Position numbers and translations under genes: made by a program
Source: Lingula anatina
Lineage: Eukaryota; Brachiopoda; Lingulata; Lingulida; Lingulidae
DNA: 64,000 bases
Reading direction: 5' to 3'
NCBI RefSeq assembly: GCF_001039355.2
Contig: NW_019775536.1
Span: 674,376-738,375 of the forward strand
Shown here: positions 47,801-59,370 of the stretch, piece after piece
How the letters are laid out: each line of letters starts with the position of its first letter
Numbering within the stretch: the first letter of the stretch is position 1
The notes under the pieces: generated by a model
What the model saw: the letters and a program-made list of their open reading frames with translations, nothing else
Database searches by the model: none
Told to the model about the DNA's origin: nothing

Positions 47801-49560
47801 AATCAATGGTGGAGAAGTATTTGTTAGCAATAAAATTATCTCAGCTTTCCATCTTTGCAAAATTAGTGAAAATATTTATTTGCACGTTCTAATCACAGAG
47901 ACTTCCAAATTCATGGGCAGTGCTGTAGTGGGACTTGGCGACGATAGCATTAAAGTCAACAACTGGGCCATCTTCATGAACTCCAGCTCTGTCATGGGGA
48001 CGTCTTACGCACAAGTCACTGCCAAAGACTGTGTTCCCATTGGCAGCTCATTACAAGGATCAGCTAAAGGAGGTAAGGGGGCATTATTATCAGAGCCTTA
48101 AAAGAAAAGTGGTGCTTTTTGGGAAAGAAAACTGTGGTGCATTTGACATGGGGTGTTATGTTATCATCCCCTCCCCTCACTCCCCCCCCCCCCCCCAAAA
48201 AAAAAAAATTATTTAGGGGTGGGTGACGAAATAATAAATGCAGGTGTTACTGACATGACAAAACTGTTCACTTTCATATGGCCACAACTGACCCTTATAT
48301 GCAATGTAAACTTCTCCACCCACTTAGGGACTAGTTTCAGGAAAAAAAAGCTTTCAGATTCATGTGGAAATCCCCCATCCCCTTTTTTTCATTTTTATGG
48401 AAACACGCACCCCCCTGCCCTGCAGTGTTTTCATTTTCCTTTTTTTTTTTTTCAAAAGCCAGGGCTAGACACTAACTTTCCTTCAGGCAGGAGGTCATAA
48501 ATTTGATCTGTCAGATTTTGGATCCAGCCTGTCCAACAAAACCAATAATTTTATCCATTCATATTACCTCTCAGTGAACTTTGTAAATTAATACTTGTTG
48601 TCATACATGTATAATGCATTTATTACCAAGATACTCAATCAAATAAGCTGGGAAAAATGCACCCTAAGTGAATTAATTTTCATATAAAATGTCTGAACTC
48701 CTGAATGTTTAACCTTGCATACAAGTCTGTCCCTGTCCAAACTGAATTTTTACCTGTTCCCGAAAGGCAAGCCCTGTAAGCTCCAATTTCATCTCTGCTA
48801 GTTAAATAACATTTGTTTCTGATGAACTTTCAGTTGGCATGATGTCGGCACAAGGAGTGACTAATGTTTCAGCAGGAATCAAGGACCCCAGTGTCTTTTC
48901 CTTGCCTGCAAGCTGCCAGAAAGCAAAGGAGGCAGATGAGAAGGACAAGGTAAACTCCTGACCATTGTTAGCAAAAATGTTCATCAGCTTGGTAGTTGGA
49001 TCAGATATGATAATTTTCAAAAATGCAGTCAATTAGTAACAATATCTACTGATATCAGTCTGATGAAGGCCTACATCCTCTGCTAATGAAGAATCCTGTA
49101 TGTCCAGGTTGACTGTAAGCTAACAGTAAAATATTTCAGCTTGTGTTTTATAATTATCATATATATGATCTTGAATGTCATATTTTGTCCAAGATAGTAC
49201 ACGTTCACCAGTGTACAGATTTTCTAATGTTGTCTATGCAAATGTGAAGTATTATATCATTTATCACTAAATTTACCCCTGATTTTGTCGGAGACCAACT
49301 CTGACTTCATGAATGTCCAATAATTGGGCTATCCAGACCTAAGCACTCATGCGCGCGTGCACACACACACACACATGCACACACGCAAGGAGGCATGCAA
49401 TTGCAAATGCCCGCAAGGAGAGAGGCACTAATTATAAATTTGTTAATATTTGCCATGAAACATATCTAACAATACACTGATAACAAAGCGTTAAATTTGC
49501 TTCAATATTCTCTCATATTTTGTCTTTCAGGACAATGGCATGGACATCCGTCTCTTCTAA
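44855..49560 (+). CDS. Ependymin-related protein, copy 3 (no exon 1)
   Basis: Exons 44855-44965, 47454-47532, 47899-48072, 48834-48949 and 49531-49560 correspond to exons 2-6, with phases identical to copy 1. Exon 1 and its promoter are absent because the homology starts inside intron 1 just after the N at 44517. The exon 3 donor is a normal GTATAT. Coding differences from copy 2 are few, for example P-to-L before WMGC and V-to-A in the VQGVTNVS region. Intron 2 is enlarged by a 1.44-kb insertion nested in the 524-bp element. This may be the other haplotype of copy 2 and not an independent gene. Confidence 0.85.
45207..47196. mobile_element. Long-TIR element of copy 3, interrupted
   Basis: Orthologous to the 524-bp element at 41,642-42,165, with the same CAA flanks. 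It is split by the element at 45,469-46,912. The left arm here retains about 14 bp (around TGTGATCACGGTC) that are lost in copy 2. Confidence 0.8.
45469..46912. mobile_element. 1.44-kb element with tandem-repeat termini
   Basis: Flanked by the exact 8-bp duplication GTGCAAAG (45,461-45,468 and 46,913-46,920). The empty site with one GTGCAAAG is present in EPDR copy 2. The left 290 bp and right 120 bp are inverted arrays of a roughly 16-bp unit, CCGATACTCCCCCGCA, with variants (CCGTTACTCCCCCGCA). The outermost bases are GGGGTCATG on the left and GTACGTAACC on the right. The middle is AT-rich, with a 60-codon Arg/Lys-rich frame and no recognisable transposase. An 8-bp duplication is compatible with hAT, P, Merlin or Mutator-like elements; I cannot assign one. 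Confidence 0.88.
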
Positions 49561-50556
49561 AATGTCCGATAGTATGATAACATTTCTAAGGATTGTGGAA
49601 CGCTTCACTTCTAACAGAGAACTATCACAGAACTGTTCATTAAGACACCTGTCCACATTTTACAGATCACTCTGCATAATTCTTTAGAATTATTGCTGCA
49701 AAGCTGATGTATACTTCTTTTTTTCGGTTTATAAGCTTCTTTGAAATCTCATGCATAGTTTTGTTTTCACTTATTACATTCCAAATTTTTCACAATATGT
49801 ACATGTACATTGAATGTCCAACTTTGTAGCATTTGATAGGTTTTTAATTCTTTAACAGTTCCTAGTATTATGAAATACTTAAACTTTGTCATTGTTAAAC
49901 CTACGAGCACATATCCACATCCAAGAAAGTTTACTATAAAGGAACGTAAAATTAACTGTCACAGTGATGAATTAACAGACTGTGTTCTTTTTTTGTGTGT
50001 GTGTATGTGTGTGTGTTTGTGTGTGTGAGTATGTGTGGTATTTGAGCTTATCGCTATTTAGACATTTATGTTTATGTATTCAAGAAGTGTATAGGAAAGG
50101 GTAACTAATAAATGAAGTTTTAGTAAAAACTATAGAAGAATATTGCTTTATGAGATTGAGAGACGTTTTAGTGATGAGAATTGGGCAGAATAATTACCGT
50201 AAATATATACTGATCGTGCCAATTTTCGAAAGCAACCTGCTTCTTTGCCAAACAAAGGCACTCAGTAAATTTAAAGTGAAACGAAAATAGTTTGGCAGTT
50301 ATGGGGTGAACATCATCAAAATTGTGCAAAAAAAAAAGCAATTGCCATAAATGTAAATCAATCATGCCAGTTTTGGAAAGCAACCTGCCTCTTTACTAAA
50401 CAAAGCCACTCAGTAAATTTAAAAACAAAAATACGATGTGGCAGTTATGGGGCAAATTTTATGCATCGGACAGCGACAGTGACAACACAAACAGACCAAT
50501 TAGAATATACACAGATGAATAAAAACATAGAATTGAGTGCAGGGACAGGTGGACTC
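49110..50556. repeat. 1.45-kb duplication, left copy
   Basis: Contains the end of EPDR copy 3 intron 5, exon 6 and the 3' flank. It is repeated almost base for base at 51,132-52,579; differences appear only in the last 150 bp or so. It includes a GT microsatellite near 49,994-50,036. Confidence 0.92.
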
Positions 50557-51130
50557 AAGAAAAACAAGGCAGCAAAGCTGTCAAATGTACAGACAAAGAA
50601 CAGAAAATAAAGATGCAAATAAGTGAAAAATTAAATTTTCACAAAAAACTGTTAAATTGCCAGAAAAATTTACCAAACAGACTGCGTTGCCTATTGAAGC
50701 TGTATGTTAGACCCATGTTTCTTTCCTGTAAGTTTGAGAACAGTAAGTGACATGATTTCCCTTAAATGGTCATCATAGGAGCAGTGCCCAAAATAGGGGT
50801 TTCTTCAAATTTTGATGCAACATTACATAATGTTTAACAGCATAATGACAATCAAATGTTATTAATAAAATATTAGTAACATGGACATTCAGAAAATGTG
50901 ACAAGCAAAAGTCTTCAAGATCATGGAACTTTAAAGTCACACCTTGAAAATGCCAATATGTGAAAAATTAAATTTTCACAAAAAACTGTTTAACTGCCAA
51001 AATAAATAAATAAATAAATAAAAATACCAAACAGACTGCATTGCCTACTGAAGCTGTATTTTAGTCCCATGTTTCTTTCCTGTAAGTTTGAGAACAGTAA
51101 GTGACATGATTTTCCTTAAATGGTCATCAT
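49561..51130. other. Downstream flank of EPDR copy 3, no gene
   Basis: No coding signal. It holds a repeat whose internal half-copies read CCAATTTTCGAAAGCAACCTGC (near 50,219) and CCAGTTTTGGAAAGCAACCTGC (near 50,369). It also holds a pair of direct repeats of about 155-175 bp (50,621-50,777 and 50,957-51,130), the second ending exactly at the N at 51131. Confidence 0.6.
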
Positions 51131-51131
51131 N
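51131..51131. other. Single ambiguous base before an exact duplication
   Basis: Isolated N. Sequence to its right repeats 49,110 onward with no visible difference for more than 1 kb. Confidence 0.6.
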
Positions 51132-52579
51132 TGACTGTAAGCTAACAGTAAAATATTTCAGCTTGTGTTTTATAATTATCATATATATGATCTTGAATGT
51201 CATATTTTGTCCAAGATAGTACACGTTCACCAGTGTACAGATTTTCTAATGTTGTCTATGCAAATGTGAAGTATTATATCATTTATCACTAAATTTACCC
51301 CTGATTTTGTCGGAGACCAACTCTGACTTCATGAATGTCCAATAATTGGGCTATCCAGACCTAAGCACTCATGCGCGCGTGCACACACACACACACATGC
51401 ACACACGCAAGGAGGCATGCAATTGCAAATGCCCGCAAGGAGAGAGGCACTAATTATAAATTTGTTAATATTTGCCATGAAACATATCTAACAATACACT
51501 GATAACAAAGCGTTAAATTTGCTTCAATATTCTCTCATATTTTGTCTTTCAGGACAATGGCATGGACATCCGTCTCTTCTAAAATGTCCGATAGTATGAT
51601 AACATTTCTAAGGATTGTGGAACGCTTCACTTCTAACAGAGAACTATCACAGAACTGTTCATTAAGACACCTGTCCACATTTTACAGATCACTCTGCATA
51701 ATTCTTTAGAATTATTGCTGCAAAGCTGATGTATACTTCTTTTTTTCGGTTTATAAGCTTCTTTGAAATCTCATGCATAGTTTTGTTTTCACTTATTACA
51801 TTCCAAATTTTTCACAATATGTACATGTACATTGAATGTCCAACTTTGTAGCATTTGATAGGTTTTTAATTCTTTAACAGTTCCTAGTATTATGAAATAC
51901 TTAAACTTTGTCATTGTTAAACCTACGAGCACATATCCACATCCAAGAAAGTTTACTATAAAGGAACGTAAAATTAACTGTCACAGTGATGAATTAACAG
52001 ACTGTGTTCTTTTTTTGTGTGTGTGTATGTGTGTGTGTTTGTGTGTGTGAGTATGTGTGGTATTTGAGCTTATCGCTATTTAGACATTTATGTTTATGTA
52101 TTCAAGAAGTGTATAGGAAAGGGTAACTAATAAATGAAGTTTTAGTAAAAACTATAGAAGAATATTGCTTTATGAGATTGAGAGACGTTTTAGTGATGAG
52201 AATTGGGCAGAATAATTACCGTAAATATATACTGATCGTGCCAATTTTCGAAAGCAACCTGCTTCTTTGCCAAACAAAGGCACTCAGTAAATTTAAAGTG
52301 AAACGAAAATAGTTTGGCAGTTATGGGGTGAACATCATCAAAATTGTGCAAAAAAAAAAGCAATTGCCATAAATGTAAATCAATCATGCCAGTTTTGGAA
52401 AGCAACCTGCCTCTTTACTAAAGAAAGCCACTCAGTACATTTAAAAACAAAAATACGAAGTGGCAGTTATGGGGCGAATTTTATGCATCGGACAGCGACA
52501 GCGACAACACAAACAGACCAATTAGAATATATACAGATGAAAAAAAACATAGAATTGTGTGCAGGGACAGGTGGACTCC
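51132..52579. repeat. 1.45-kb duplication, right copy
   Basis: Copy of 49,110-50,556, including the EPDR exon 6 sequence. Near the end it diverges (for example ACGAAGTGG against ACGATGTGG) and passes into the DNA that precedes the intact RPP38 copies. Confidence 0.92.
51553..51582 (+). pseudogene. Orphan EPDR exon 6
   Basis: Thirty bases identical to exon 6 of EPDR copy 3 (49,531-49,560), with its acceptor and stop codon but no upstream exons of its own. It could in principle serve as an alternative last exon. More likely it is a by-product of the 1.45-kb duplication or an assembly overlap. Confidence 0.75.
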
Positions 52580-53247
52580 AGAAAAATAATTCTGATTAAC
52601 AGAAAAGGCAATCAAAGATACCTGCATTAATATATAATCCTCCATTTTTATCCAGTAGCTGTATAAAATCATGAATGAACAAATAACAGCCAAATATTTT
52701 ATAACATTTCCATCTAGTAAGCAAGTTTAATAAAGTTATTTTTCCTTAAGATTTATTTATATGATGACAATGAGGGGTCATAAGGAATAAAGACATACTG
52801 AATAAAGATCTTTAAAACCTGAAGATGATATTTGCATTTATTGATCACATGAAGTGGAAGTTTTACAAAAAAAAATTAGAAACTGTATGTCAAATTTTAA
52901 TTATGAAGGCCATTTTTATAATTGCCTGACCACTGCTCTTCTCTCTTTAAAGTAATTAAGGTAAAATTCAATTCAAAGACCTCATTCTTAAATATTGAAA
53001 AAATTGTCTTTCCCACCAGAAAACTTATTTAAACTTCTGACAGAGTCAAAATTTTAAATTGTTAGTTCATTTTTCACAATTTTAAGAGTAATTATCATTT
53101 ATGGTAATAAAATACAGCTATTCTAACTGACAAATTATGTATATAAATGCAATTCACCAAGTTCTTGGTCCAAGTTTCAGATTTTATGCAGCGAGTCCAG
53201 CATCTTCATTTTCAAATTTAGGAATATGTCCAAGAAGCATATATTAA

Positions 53248-53876
53248 AGCAATAATAACTCTTCCTTTGAGATTCAAAAATCCGCATGAAATACATTGTA
53301 AAAAACGCATGGAAATATATTCTATTGTATTTTACCACTAAAACGGCCGTTATTGTAGGAAAACTAAAATCTGTGCTTGTCAATAGGGCTTACGATGCCT
53401 TTTTTCCGGTCGACAAGTGCATTCGTTGCTAATGACGTAATGGTGTCACGCGGATTCTCGTGTTCATTCGAGACCAAAATAACATGGCGCCAAACGCATT
53501 AGTGCAGACGCAGACGTAAGTTGCGAGTTTTTGTACAGTGCGTCGGATAACGAAAAGCCCAGAATGGCACACATTGTGGATATAAATGCATTTTTAACAA
53601 AAAGACGAATATATCTCATGAATCTTATATAGTGTTGTTGTTGTCTGCTTTTCCCGCGGTTTTAAGTAGGTCACCAGTGACTTTGCAATGTCAGAGAGAG
53701 CTCCGTCAGTTAAAATCTCTTAAGAGATTTTAACAAAAAACCGTACGTTTAGGAAAAAAACCCTGGATTAACTTTGAATGCAGGAATGGGGTCGTTGGCC
53801 ATTGGTAAGTACGGGAAAATTGCCGTTTTTTCCAGGAAAATCCAATTTTTGGCCAAAACGAAGAGTTATTATGACT
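53248..53876. mobile_element. 629-bp TTAA-flanked element
   Basis: Begins AGCAATAATAACTCTTC and ends GAAGAGTTATTATGACT, inverted termini, with TTAA directly outside both (53,244-53,247 and 53,877-53,880). The second RPP38 unit has a single TTAA at the matching place (59,291-59,294), a clean empty site. TTAA targets are used by piggyBac and Kolobok elements; the AG start favours Kolobok over the CCC start of piggyBac. No transposase is seen. It sits about 80 bp after the RPP38 stop codon. Confidence 0.88.
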
Positions 53877-53956
53877 TTAAACAGAAATTTGAAAGCATAT
53901 ATGCTGATATCCATCAAACCAAAGATCACTTTAAAATGTACGTCTTAGTTAGGCCT

Positions 53957-56862
53957 TTAATGTCGCCTTTGCTTTTTCTTTCTGTTTGGATTTGACTGCT
54001 GCGCCATCTGCCGAGCTTTTTGATATTTAGGGTTTCTATTCTTTTTCTCCTTTACACTTTTCTTCCACTTTCCTGATTTCTTTTTCAACCTCTTTTTAGG
54101 AACATCCTCTGTACTTGGATTGTCCAATTTTCTCTTCTTTGTAACTTCATGTTTGTCCCTTAGATCTTTTATTGTTTGAGTCCTGTCAGTTCTGGAGTTA
54201 GGATTTGTGTCTTTTGGAATATGTTCTGGTTCAGGACTTAAGGAACGGTAGTTATGTGGGATGAATTCTGTAAATTCATCAGGATTGTTTAATTCTGACT
54301 TCAAAAGATACAGATGTAAAATGGATGTACCAGAAGAATAAGCTGGTGCATAATAAATTCTCTTTCCACCTTCACTGTGTGAAATCTTTGATTTATGAGG
54401 ACCGTCTGAATCAAAAGAGATGTAACCAGTTGACTTATTAGTGGAAAAATTTGCTGCCTGCTGAATAACACTGCTATGTCCAATGTAACCTGGCATCTCA
54501 CTGGCTGGATTTTGATCACATGGTCCATCTGCTGACTTGGGAATTATCTGTGCTTTAGATGCATTTTCTGCTTGAGGGTGCAACTGTTTATTCTCAGACA
54601 ATTTATCTTCTGTCATATATTTATTGCTTGTATCTACCAGATCTGGATCTCGTTCCTCTGCTGATGAAGAATCCTCAGATTCCTCCTCCTCCTCCTTCAC
54701 CAGCCATGGCACTTGTAGTACAGGTGCATGAGAAGAGACAAACTCCACAAGGTCATCATACAGGGTGCTTGCTCCTTGAACACTCTTCTGTAAATGATAA
54801 ATATTTGTTTTACAAGCAGAGTATTAAGTTAAACATGGAAACATAAGGCATATTTACTGTCTGATCCACAAACTTTTTTCCAGCAAATAGTTCTAATTAT
54901 TCTTATAAACAGGTGCACCTTCGATTAAAAAAAAGTTTTCCCTCCCTTAATACACATTCACATAAATGTCAATATTTAATGATTTTTTCTAAAATAAAAT
55001 GGTAAAGGAAATCAGTTTTACCTTTTTAATTATGAGGCAAGACATTTCAACCCTTTATTAAAGTGCCTTGATCACATGACAGACTATGAGGATGGATTTT
55101 AATGTCTTTTTTTTTTCTTTTTTTTTTGGTTTTTGTTAAGGTTATTTTAAATTGTACATTTTTACCAGCTATAAGTGATATTTAAACCACTCCTTAATTA
55201 CTGTTCATGTAAATGCCTTTAAGATTTTTATTCTGTGCTTTACAAAGTAGTTTCAGGGTGGTCATATCTAAGAGATTCTGCATTGCCTGTAATAATGAAC
55301 TGGAAAGACCATCATTAATCCTAATAAAAATGTCAAACCTTGAAGGAAATGGCTGCAACACTTTTCATGCCCACCACTGGTCCAATCACATTGCTCAATC
55401 CAGACAGACAAACTGCAGGGCAGTCTCGGGTTGCCGCAAGCAACATCAGATGACGGGTCATCATCAGAGGGACATCACGGTCAACAATGACTGCTCTGAC
55501 CTCGTCCCTCTCCAGCCCTTTGGTCACTCTGTTTATACCTATGTACACACTGGACTGGGAGGCCCTACAAATATAACATGAATTTAATAAAAGCTCCATA
55601 AACCAGTGATATTAATATAATATAATATAATATAATATAATATAATATAATATAATATAATATAATATAATATAATATAGACATGATTAATTCTCCATAA
55701 AATAAATCTCTAAATACTCAACTTATACCTTAGAATCAATGTAAACTTTTTGTGAAATAAAATAAATCAACATAACCATAAATATTACTTTCTACTTCAA
55801 AACTTTCGGCTCATCATGTAATATTCTCAATTAAATTACTATGCTGTACTTGTAATGCATATATATCATACTAAGTACGATCATATGGGCACACTAAAAT
55901 ATGTAATCATGTTGAACACTTTTTAATTAATTAATTAAATAACAGCATAATAAATCAATACTAATCAGATTAGTAACAAATATATAATCTTGATGACATA
56001 CTTGCTGTCTATGTCCTCTACTTTCCTCTGCTCCTCTCTCCACTTCTTCATCTGTTGCTTATTCCGTCTTATCTGTTGTGGTACTTTTGGGTGCGTGACA
56101 AAATTCTGGGACAACTCCCTGGAAGCAATGGAGAATTAAAAACCATGGGTTTTATTTTCTGGTGTTACATATTGTCTCAATATGTAAATGTAAGCAATTA
56201 TGGGTTGTCATTTTAAAATGTAAAAATAAAGAAATAAATGTATAAAAGAATAAATAAATGAATTATGATAAATAAATAAATAATGAAAGATGTCAAATTG
56301 TTGTTTTGTTTTCTGTAGTCTCATATATTTCTATTAACCATGATTACAATAAATTAAACATTCTTATGTTTACCTTATACTTGAAAAAGAATAAAACTCA
56401 CTTTTTTATCCTCTCCAGAAGAACCACTTCTGTTTGTTTTTCCACTGCAGGCCTGGAATGGTAACCATGACAACAGACTGTGAAGAAGCAATCCTTTCCA
56501 TCAAAGCCCAATCGCTGTGCTATTATATACTATATGATTCTTATCCCACAGAGAAGACCTTCTGTATAGCAGCTCTTACAATTTGGATAATAAATATTCA
56601 TGGTAGATATAAAAATATTGTAATAATCTTTTTTTCCTATATTTTAGATATTTTAAATAATAATACGTATTGGCCAGATAAAACCAGCAAAAGAAAAAAA
56701 AAAGAAGAGATGAGAATTAATTATGTACTACTGGTAATATAAATACCATGAGACATTGTATGGTGAACGCAAAACTTGTTTTAAAGATTTCTTCTTTTTG
56801 GCTGCAATTTTTCCTCGCAGTGTGCCTCTGTCCTGCTCTGGGGTCACCACTGGGGCAGCCAT
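53957..56862 (-). CDS. RNase P/MRP subunit Rpp38, copy A
   Basis: Five exons on the minus strand (56862-56747, 56452-56402, 56118-56002, 55564-55339, 54787-53957) encode 446 aa. Exon 1 gives MAAPVVTPEQ and SPYNVSW, like the NPYIIRW of human RPP38. Exon 4 is the L7Ae-type RNA-binding domain (about 95-170: GINRVTKGLERDEV, MMTRHLMLLAA, GLSNVIGPVVGMKSV). Exon 5 opens with the family's VEFVSSHAPVLQVPWL and closes with a long Lys/Arg-rich tail, expected for nucleolar targeting. The subunit binds the RNA of RNase P and MRP in tRNA and rRNA maturation. It is longer than human (283 aa), mainly through the Ser/Glu-rich exon 5 linker. It is transcribed head-to-head with EPDR copy 4. Confidence 0.93.
55611..55678. 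repeat. (ATAAT)n microsatellite in RPP38 copy A intron 3
   Basis: About 13 pentamer units. The matching intron of copy B (about 61,018-61,036) has only two or three, so this is a clear length difference between the copies. Confidence 0.9.
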
Positions 56863-57360
56863 GATGACCAAATGACCACTGTCCAGGTGAGTCTTAAACC
56901 TGTGGCTCAGATATTACTGCAATGATTAAAACAGGAAGAGAACAATTAAACTTGTGTCATATATTTGACATCTATAACCATGCACAGTAATTAATTAAGA
57001 CATTTTCACTTCATTAATTATAGAACTAAGTATATGACTGTTCTATCATAAAACCTTTTGAAAAATATTAATATACATGTATCACTTATTTTCATATCAT
57101 TCTTTAATTTCTATAAATCATTATTTATTTATTTATTTATTTATATTATGATAATTGTAACTTTATCTTAATTCTGTGCACCGGATTTTTGTTGCTCCAA
57201 ATAAAGTGCGTGATCATGTTCACTGGCATGTTACACAATATCTATGTATAGCTTGTAATGCTTCAACTCTATTTTACTTATTTACACAAAATGTCAAGAA
57301 GTCTTTTATATATCAGCCATATACCACATATGATATGTCTCAAGTTTGCGATTTCTTACG

Positions 57361-57566
57361 GAGAAATAAACATTGAAAACGAGGCAGCTGTCAGGAGAGT
57401 ACGGCCCAAAGTCACAAGACTGGCAGGTAGAGTTACAGTTATCTACACTAGTAAACTAACGAGATCTGACAGTGCGTTCTGAATAAATCCCACTCATTCT
57501 CCACCAACCTTAAGTACACAAGTACTGATAAGCTCGGCATTGCGAAACTACCTCTACCTATAAAAG
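57361..57566 (+). promoter_or_regulatory. EPDR promoter block, copy 4
   Basis: Conserved block ending in TATAAAAG (57,559-57,566), about 500-700 bp from the RPP38 copy A start codon on the opposite strand. Shared words: GAGGCAGCTGTCAGGAGAGT, GAGATCTGACAGTGCGTTC, GCGAAACTACCTCTACC. Confidence 0.7.
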
Positions 57567-57628
57567 CAGCGACACTAACAAGAACAGCAATTAAGAATTG
57601 ACGCTCCTAAAGCTGTGTTAAATCAAAG

Positions 57629-58462
57629 ATGAAGACCGTCATCGTAGTATTCAGCATTTTGATCATTGTGGTTCCTGCTTTGTCCCAACAGCCATGCTGT
57701 ATACCGCCGCAATGGGAAGGAACTGTTGGACAAAGTCAGGGACTTAACGTCGCAGGAAAGGGCTACATGGCTGGTGTAAGAAACATTGTTTACGTTAGCT
57801 TGCAGCCATCAGACTACTAGTACCAGTACCGTCACGTACATTGCACAAACCTTCAGACAAAATTATCTAGTAAATAAAGTGTAACAGAGTAACTTACACT
57901 GTACCTGGCAAAAGACATGAGCAGTTTATGTATATACAGTACATGAAATTTGGAGTTGCTGATTATTTACGATTACAGCAATATTTGTAGATGACGAGGG
58001 TGCACCAATAAAGTGTAGGTCACCTAGCTTGCTTACTCAAGTTTTATGTCCATCTCTTCAAATTAGGTACGGCAAGAAAAGGTTCTGTCTGGGGTCACGT
58101 GTTAGGCTCAATTAAATAGTACTTATACATAATAACCATAATATAAAGAATTTTTTAGCTAATTATTGAACGTAAAAAAATAACAATTTTAATTTTGTCA
58201 GTTCATTAAAATGATTTTCCAAACTACCCGTGTACATATTAAGTTAAAAGTATATGCTACTTAATTATTCAAAGCTTATTTATTCTACAATGTACCAATT
58301 AAGAAGGTTTAAATATAAAGTGAATTTCATCCCATTTTTCCATTTTTTCAGCAAAACATGAAGCTGTCCTTTGACGCTAATCTTAAAAAAGTGGCCACTA
58401 ATGGGCAATGGTTCTCGGACAAACAGCAGGGAACTTTCCAAGTGCTACAAGATTACAATGCT
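57629..58462 (+). CDS. Ependymin-related protein, copy 4 (exons 1-2 only)
   Basis: Exon 1 (57629-57775, 49 codons) encodes a signal peptide and QQPCCIPPQWEGTVGQSQG. Exon 2 (58352-58462, 37 codons) encodes QNMKLSFDANLKKV to the DYNA end. Both keep the phases of copy 1; the protein differs clearly from copies 1-3 (two residues shorter in exon 1, WFSDKQQG against WYYDQQ). Shortly after the exon 2 donor the sequence meets an N (58469) and changes to unrelated repeat DNA, so exons 3-6 are missing here. Confidence 0.85.
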
Positions 58463-58468
58463 GTAAAG

Positions 58469-58469
58469 N
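58469..58469. other. Single ambiguous base between RPP38/EPDR units
   Basis: Isolated N seven bases after exon 2 of EPDR copy 4. To its right a dispersed repeat leads into DNA homologous to 52,585 onward. Confidence 0.6.
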
Positions 58470-58690
58470 AAACAGCATAAATTCCCTAAAAGTAACCCGA
58501 TCATGCTGATTTTCGAACTTGACCTGCGTATTATGAATATTCATCAGTTCTGTAAGTTTCAAGTCAAAAGGTAAAATGGTTTTCCACTTATCCTGTTATC
58601 GGTAAAAGTGCACGGCGACGGCGACGACGGCGACGGCGACGACAGACACAGATGATGGCTATATGTACAGACACATCTGTGTCTGTACAT
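58470..58690. mobile_element. Dispersed repeat with palindromic end
   Basis: Contains CCCGATCATGCTGATTTTCGAA and a GGCGAC-rich stretch (58,611-58,645). It ends in a near-palindrome, ATGTACAGACACA facing TGTGTCTGTACAT (58,663-58,690). The same terminus and GC-rich stretch appear in reverse orientation at 36,775-36,860, beside an assembly gap. A diverged relative of its first half lies near 50,190-50,400. No coding capacity. Confidence 0.65.
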
Positions 58691-59370
58691 AATAATTCTG
58701 ATTAACAGAAAAGGCAATCAAAGATACCTGCATTAATATATAATCCTCCATTTTTATCCAGAACAAATAACAGCCAAATATTTTTTAACATTTCCATCTA
58801 GTAAGCAAGTTTGATAAAGTTATTTGTCCTTAAGATTTATTTATATGATGACGATGAGATGTCATAAGGAATAAAGACATACTGAATAAAGATCTTTGAA
58901 ACCTAAAGATGATATTTGCATTTATTGATCACACGAAGTGGAAGTTTTACAAAAAAAAATTAGAAACTGTATGTCAAATTTTAATTATGAAGGCCATTTT
59001 TATAATTGCCTGACCACTGTTCTTCTCTCTTTAAAGTAATTAAGGTAAAATTCAATTCAAAGACCTCATTCTTAAATATTGAAAAGTCAGAGTCAAAATT
59101 TTAAATTGTTAGTTCATTTTTCACGATTTTAAGAGTAATTATCAATTATGGTAATAAAATACAGCTATTCTAACTGACAAATTATGTATATAAATGCAAT
59201 TCACCAAGTTCTTGGTCCAAGTTTCAGATTTTATGCAGCGAGTCCAGCTTCTTCATTTTCAAATTTAGGAATATGTCCAAGAAGCATATATTAAACAGAA
59301 ATTTGAAAGCATATATGCTGATATCCATCAAACCAAAGATCACTTTAAAATTTACGTCTTAGTTAGGCCT

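Noticed and set aside
53957-54748. A separate 263-aa basic protein starting at MEFVSSH
   Set aside because: It is the last exon of RPP38. The frame extends upstream to an acceptor at 54,788 and continues the L7Ae exon in phase.
55339-55599. A stand-alone L7Ae-like small protein
   Set aside because: The frame begins in an intron; the family match starts at the acceptor near 55,565, so it is RPP38 exon 4.
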